Source of the DNA: Lutraria lutraria
Taxonomy: Eukaryota > Mollusca > Bivalvia > Venerida > Mactridae
Reading direction: 5' to 3'
NCBI GenBank assembly: GCA_964023205.1
Contig: OZ026833.1
Span: 40,393,137 to 40,457,136 of the forward strand
DNA length: 64,000 nt
Shown here: one piece after another, positions 59,627-64,000 of the stretch
How the letters are laid out: every line of letters begins with the position of its first letter
Position numbering within the stretch: the first letter of the stretch is position 1
Notes under the pieces: model-generated
What the model saw: the letters and a program-made list of their open reading frames with translations, nothing else
The model's database searches: none
What the model was told of the DNA's origin: nothing
Made by a program: the position numbers and the translations under genes

Positions 59627-61795
59627 GTAAGCCAACGTACTATTTATTATACGATAACAAATATAATTGTACTGGTTCAGAGCCTAATTCCGGACAGTTC
59701 TGGTTGTTTTCAAAGAAAATGAGTAAGAACTGTTTGACCCCTCGCATTTGCAGAAAATTTGGACCGAATTATCTTAGGTTGGTTCATCATGAACCTCCTA
59801 ATAATTTCTCGCTATCGTATGTCTCTGCTTTTTTCTTAAGATATTTTGTCAAAATAGGTAGGTATGCAAATGGAGTCAAAATCGACCTATAGAATTCTCA
59901 ATGTTCGCACAGTGTTAAATTCCAAAATATCTGAGTACATAACAATGAAAACTGATTAATGCATTATTTCCAGACTCATAACCAAAGTCTTATCTGCACT
60001 ATAGACTCGGATATCTCATTAGTTTAGTGAAAGTCTATTTTCAGTCTCATGCACCACCTGGCAATTTACATATTAATTACCGCCTTAATTAAGTAGTAAT
60101 GGTTTCAATCGTCAGTTATATCAACCAAAATAATATATCATTATTAATCATGATTTACTACTGTGGCAATTATTTGCGTAAATACGTATTGTTTCAGTGA
60201 AGACGCCTTTTTACTTTGTCCCCAAAATTAGGCTCTGTCCATTGAACCAGTATAGAAACGAGAAAATGTTCGTACAGCGGAAATTTTCATCTGGCAATTG
60301 AATACTAGAATCAAGATATTCAGACATGCAGGTAATTTATGTTAAAAACTACGCCCAGTATCAAAGTCGAATTCGCGTAAATTGCAATAAAATGTGAGCT
60401 CATTATCAACAGGTGTTTAATTGGACAATTTCATGTGTCGCACATCTCCCACATAATTCCGGTAGCCAAGTCATGTGTCATGTGGAGACAATAATTATGT
60501 ACTTAGCAATTTCTAAATCCTCGCCTTCTTTTCGTTCTTAAATGAAGCATTTATATAAATTTATTTGACCTGTCAAATCACCTGTTAAATTGTTTCGGTA
60601 TTAATAAAAATAATAAAAAGTTTCCTTAAAGAAGAAAATTTATACTTTTTGCAATAATTCACGATAGTCGTCCGGAATTGCAGTTTTCGTCTGACCCACG
60701 TGAAATTTACCGGACAAGACCGGCGGACCGGCACATTTAGCGACGACCGAAATCACTGACATTATGCCACCATGTCACATAGCCTCCTTTAGTAAATTTC
60801 GCTGTGGAGATAAGACTTAAATACAGAAATAAATGTACTGACATAAACTTTAAATTCACCCTAACAAATATCACAGGTGCATTATCTAACTTGCAACTCA
60901 AGTAAAAAATGTTAAGCCAGAAATGATCAATTATATCCCGGTAGAGCCAGTCGTCGGCAATCTAGCGTTTAATTGATCGCAAAACTATTAACGAAGTGTG
61001 AAAAAATAAAATTGATCATCAAATAATGTCTGTATTGTGTCTAGCTTGTGTAATAAATAAATAAATAAATAAATCAATCAATAACACGTACTTACGTTTT
61101 CTTTTTGTTTTACATTATGCGCTTCAAATTTGGTCCACCTAATTTTCATTCCAACATATTTCCGTCAACTGTATTAAAATTGTCCTACACTAAGTTTGGA
61201 ACTATTGCTAACGCAGCGAATACAATGACACGGGATTGAATGTTTGTGTCACGTGATCATTGAGACTATGAGCGAGTTCGATTAACAACTATAGCTACAA
61301 TAAACATATACTGAACATACCCTTGTCGTATTCTAGTCTAGTGTCGAGCTACTCTTGTTCTGTTCAACGGCAAGACGGTTGTTTCTCTCGTTCCATGGTG
61401 GTAGCTATAGGAAGTCTATAAGTTATTGACGATGTTTTGTCCTACATAACTCAATGTTACCTTGTTAGGATGTATTTATCACATGATTTCGCGATTTAAG
61501 TTACAAATTGTCATTGGTCACTAAAATACAAATGTACACTATTTAAAAATTAGTTTGGTTCATCCTTTATTTATTAATATGCACATATTCACTTCAGGGC
61601 AGATACTAAAGTCGTATTATAGTTGATAATCAAACTCTCCCTTCTGTTTGTTTATACCACATCACCATTGCAGATATTTCGGACTATATCACTACTTTCT
61701 GCTTCGCTCTAGGACGTTGCGATTTTGCATTGCCCATTAGAAATATGTATACCATATAGTACATCTTCTTCTGTGAACAAACTATTTTCTCTCTT
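59627..61795. other. Downstream of the duplicated exon, no gene
   Basis: No ketosynthase exon 2-5 homologue found. A (TAAA)n microsatellite lies at about 61053-61081. Open frames here are short and unsupported. Confidence 0.45.
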
Positions 61796-61799
61796 ATTT

Positions 61800-62480
61800 A
61801 TAGCTCGGCTGCTTTCGAAGAAAAAGTTATGCCATTGTGACCACCGCGTCATCTGCATCTGTGCAAAACTTTAAATGTAGCTTATAACTCAGAAACTATA
61901 AGAGGTAGCAACCTGAAACTCTATAGGTGGATAGATCACAATATGACGGTGAAGACAGCTTGTTGTATACTTACTACCTATTTGCATTTAGTGCATTTTG
62001 AAGGTGATTTTATCACATTTACATTCTTATATAATCGTGAATACCTTTCTTGGACTCAATAACAGCTTGGTTAAAAAAAGCCGAACAAGGAGACCTTTAG
62101 CACTCTTCATAATATATGCATCTGGTATATTTCCTCAATTATATGTGTGTAGGGTCTGTATATATTTCAAATCATTTAATCGTAACCACATAGGAAGAGT
62201 GATGCGTGAAAGCTTAGCTTGGAATTGTATTTGGGGTCAGTTTGATCATGGTCACTGTTACTAAAAATAGAAAATCAGTTTCCGCTGAATAACTTTATTA
62301 AGGATTTAGACGTTGCGATGAAATTTTGTATGAAGGTAGCTTACATAGAAACCAAGCTTGGTATTGCATTTGATGCCAGAAGATTTGATTGATTTGAATG
62401 ACCCTGATTGTGTTCAATGCGGTGATTCACTGTTGTGTTAAAAATCAGAAGTATTCATGTTGATATTTACTGTTACATAT
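61800..62480. repeat. Dispersed bivalve-type repeat
   Basis: It begins AGCTCGGCTGCTTTCGAAGA and continues with TTATAACTCAGAAACTATAAG and TAAAAATAGAAAATCAGTTTCC phrases that recur in loosely spaced units. This matches a type of dispersed repeat familiar from bivalve genomes. Boundaries uncertain. Confidence 0.45.
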
Positions 62481-63013
62481 GTGTTGATCACTTTTTTGCG
62501 TATAACAAAAAAAATCTTAATGCAATAGCAATATCATTAATTTAATGTGCTGTTAAACTTTAAAATGATTTATTTCTTTTTTAGATGCTGAGAGACTAGT
62601 AAAGTGTATGTCCTTCTTCAGTGTCAAACACATATATGCCCTGCATTATATACAATACGTGCTAAGTCGGTCCATTAGTGTAAATGTTAAAAATATTTGC
62701 ATGGGTACGAACGAAATATGGGTACATTCTCTCTTTTTTGCTTCTTATGGAAAAAAATCACGTTGGGAAAGTACTTTCAGTACTTTGATTCTAACTGCGC
62801 ATTCAACTACGGCAGATTTCTGAATGACGTAGGTTTCATAAATCAGGATAGTCCATATCCGCGCCATTATGTGAAATCTGTTTTTCACATTGGCTGCTTG
62901 TGAGGAAGGTTATTCACATGAGCAAGTGATGGTTTTGTCACAATTTATCTGCATAATTCAGTAATTTATCTATTTTGCAGGCTCATCTCTTATAGTTTTG
63001 GGGTCGGCATCTT

Positions 63014-63540
63014 CTTAGCTCAAATGAGCACTTGTGCTCAGTGTAAGCTTTCGTGACCAGTCTTCGTCTGGCGTCGTGCGTCATCAAACTTTTACCTTGT
63101 GAACACACCAGGGGCCACATTATTAGCTCAATTTTCGCAAAACTAGGTCAGAATGTTATTATCTACAATATCTCGGACGAGTTCGATATTGGGCCATTTT
63201 GGGTAAAAATAACAAGGTCACCAGGACCAAATAAGGAAAACCCTGTGAACACTCTAGAAATCCTTGTATTGGTTGGATATTCATGAAACTTTGTCAGAAT
63301 GTTTATTTAATCGAATTGTAGGTCAAGTTTGATAATGGGTCATTTCCGGTCAAAAACTAGGTCACCAGGGCAAATGGTTGGAAAGCTTTGTGAACACTCC
63401 AGTAATCACTGTTTTGATTGGATCATCATGAAACCTTGTCAGAATATTTGTCTTTATAATATCTTGAACGAGTTCAAATATGGGTCATCTGAGGTTAAAA
63501 ACTAGGTCTCTAGATTAAATCTTCTGAAAAAACATATTAA
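63014..63540. repeat. Inverted copy of the 146-bp-unit repeat
   Basis: TCTTAGCTCAAATGAGCAC, then GTCTGGCGTCGTGCGTCATC and units such as GGGCCATTTTGGGTAAAAA-TAACAAGGTCACCAGG. These are the reverse complement of the family at 5650-6812. Confidence 0.65.
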
Positions 63541-63575
63541 CACAATTAACACACAGTTATAATTGAATCCTGACT

Positions 63576-64000
63576 GATTTCATTGATCTTGATGCTAAAT
63601 GCGCATACCATAATCAATTCGTTCGAGAGGCGGTAAAAGATCTAGAATTAAAATTGACAAATATCCAAGAACATAAAGGAAGTTTATCAATGTTTTCTAC
63701 AGTAATAGGCGAAAGAGAAACAAATGAGATATTCGGTTCCCCTGGATAGTGGAATGATAACGTTGCGAAACCAGTAGCATTTGCTAGAGCGATTAAAGGA
63801 TCTACATATAGTTCCTTCGCCTGTGTTGAAAGACCAAATCGACCGAATTTTGCCTGACACGAGTCATTATAAGGTGATTCCATCAATGCAGAAACAAGAC
63901 AGTATAAAGGTGATAATCGATGCGCTTTGTTACTTATACGCATTGTGATTTGATTTGAATTGGTGTAAAATGGCTACATAATACACTGCTACAAGAAACA
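63576..64000 (+). pseudogene. PKS acyltransferase-region pseudogene (runs off the edge)
   Basis: It is homologous to about 22768-23195 of the intact PKS, covering the AT active-site His region, where CAYHSQF has become CAYHNQF. It is broken by a stop where the intact gene has Tyr (TAG 63747-63749, SPG-stop-W), by a 29-bp frameshifting deletion after about 63813 (between short CC/CC matches), and by a third lesion: at about 63979 the sequence jumps to the equivalent of about 25735, deleting roughly 2.5 kb (DH to ER region). It is clearly non-functional and continues past 64000. Confidence 0.85.

Overview
This window looks like nuclear DNA of a marine invertebrate, most likely a bivalve mollusc. 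Genes are split by GT-AG introns, there are no bacterial operons, the DNA is AT-rich, and it is packed with non-LTR retrotransposons, MITEs, tRNA-derived SINEs and tandem repeats of types common in bivalve genomes. The organism is an inference, since no rRNA or mitochondrial marker is present.

Layout. (1) 3.4-5.6 kb, minus strand: the first two coding exons of a polypeptide N-acetylgalactosaminyltransferase (GALNT); the catalytic exons lie beyond the left edge. (2) 5.6-12.5 kb: repeats, including a 146-bp-period array, a tRNA-SINE split by a hAT-like MITE, a fold-back element and a truncated LINE. (3) 12.6-27.1 kb, plus strand: the central gene, a complete animal type I polyketide synthase. 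It is assembled here from six exons whose phases all agree (6381 nt, 2126 residues), with order KS-AT-DH-(structural KR)-degenerate ER-KR-ACP and no thioesterase. (4) 27.1-39.7 kb: a transposon nest. A decayed L1/Tx1-like LINE is interrupted by two inverted copies of one DNA transposon, each with a 3-bp target duplication. (5) 39.8-49.2 kb, minus strand: an SLC16 (monocarboxylate transporter)-like gene. Its last intron holds a second LINE flanked by 101-bp direct repeats, plus six decayed copies of the start of its own terminal exon. (6) 49.3-56.1 kb: a minisatellite of about 180 units of 36/39 bp, in higher-order blocks and open on both strands. (7) 59.2-64.0 kb, plus strand: a second copy of the PKS promoter and first exon, then repeats, then a broken PKS acyltransferase-region pseudogene running off the right edge.

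How the genes relate. The PKS locus was duplicated locally: one intact gene and at least one partial or decayed copy lie on the same strand, with the transporter between them. The intact synthase keeps its KS, AT, DH, KR and ACP catalytic residues but lacks a usable enoylreductase cofactor site. That predicts an unsaturated (polyene or aromatic-type) product released by a separate activity. The transporter's position between PKS copies is suggestive at most; nothing in the sequence shows that the two cooperate. GALNT is an ordinary housekeeping Golgi enzyme.
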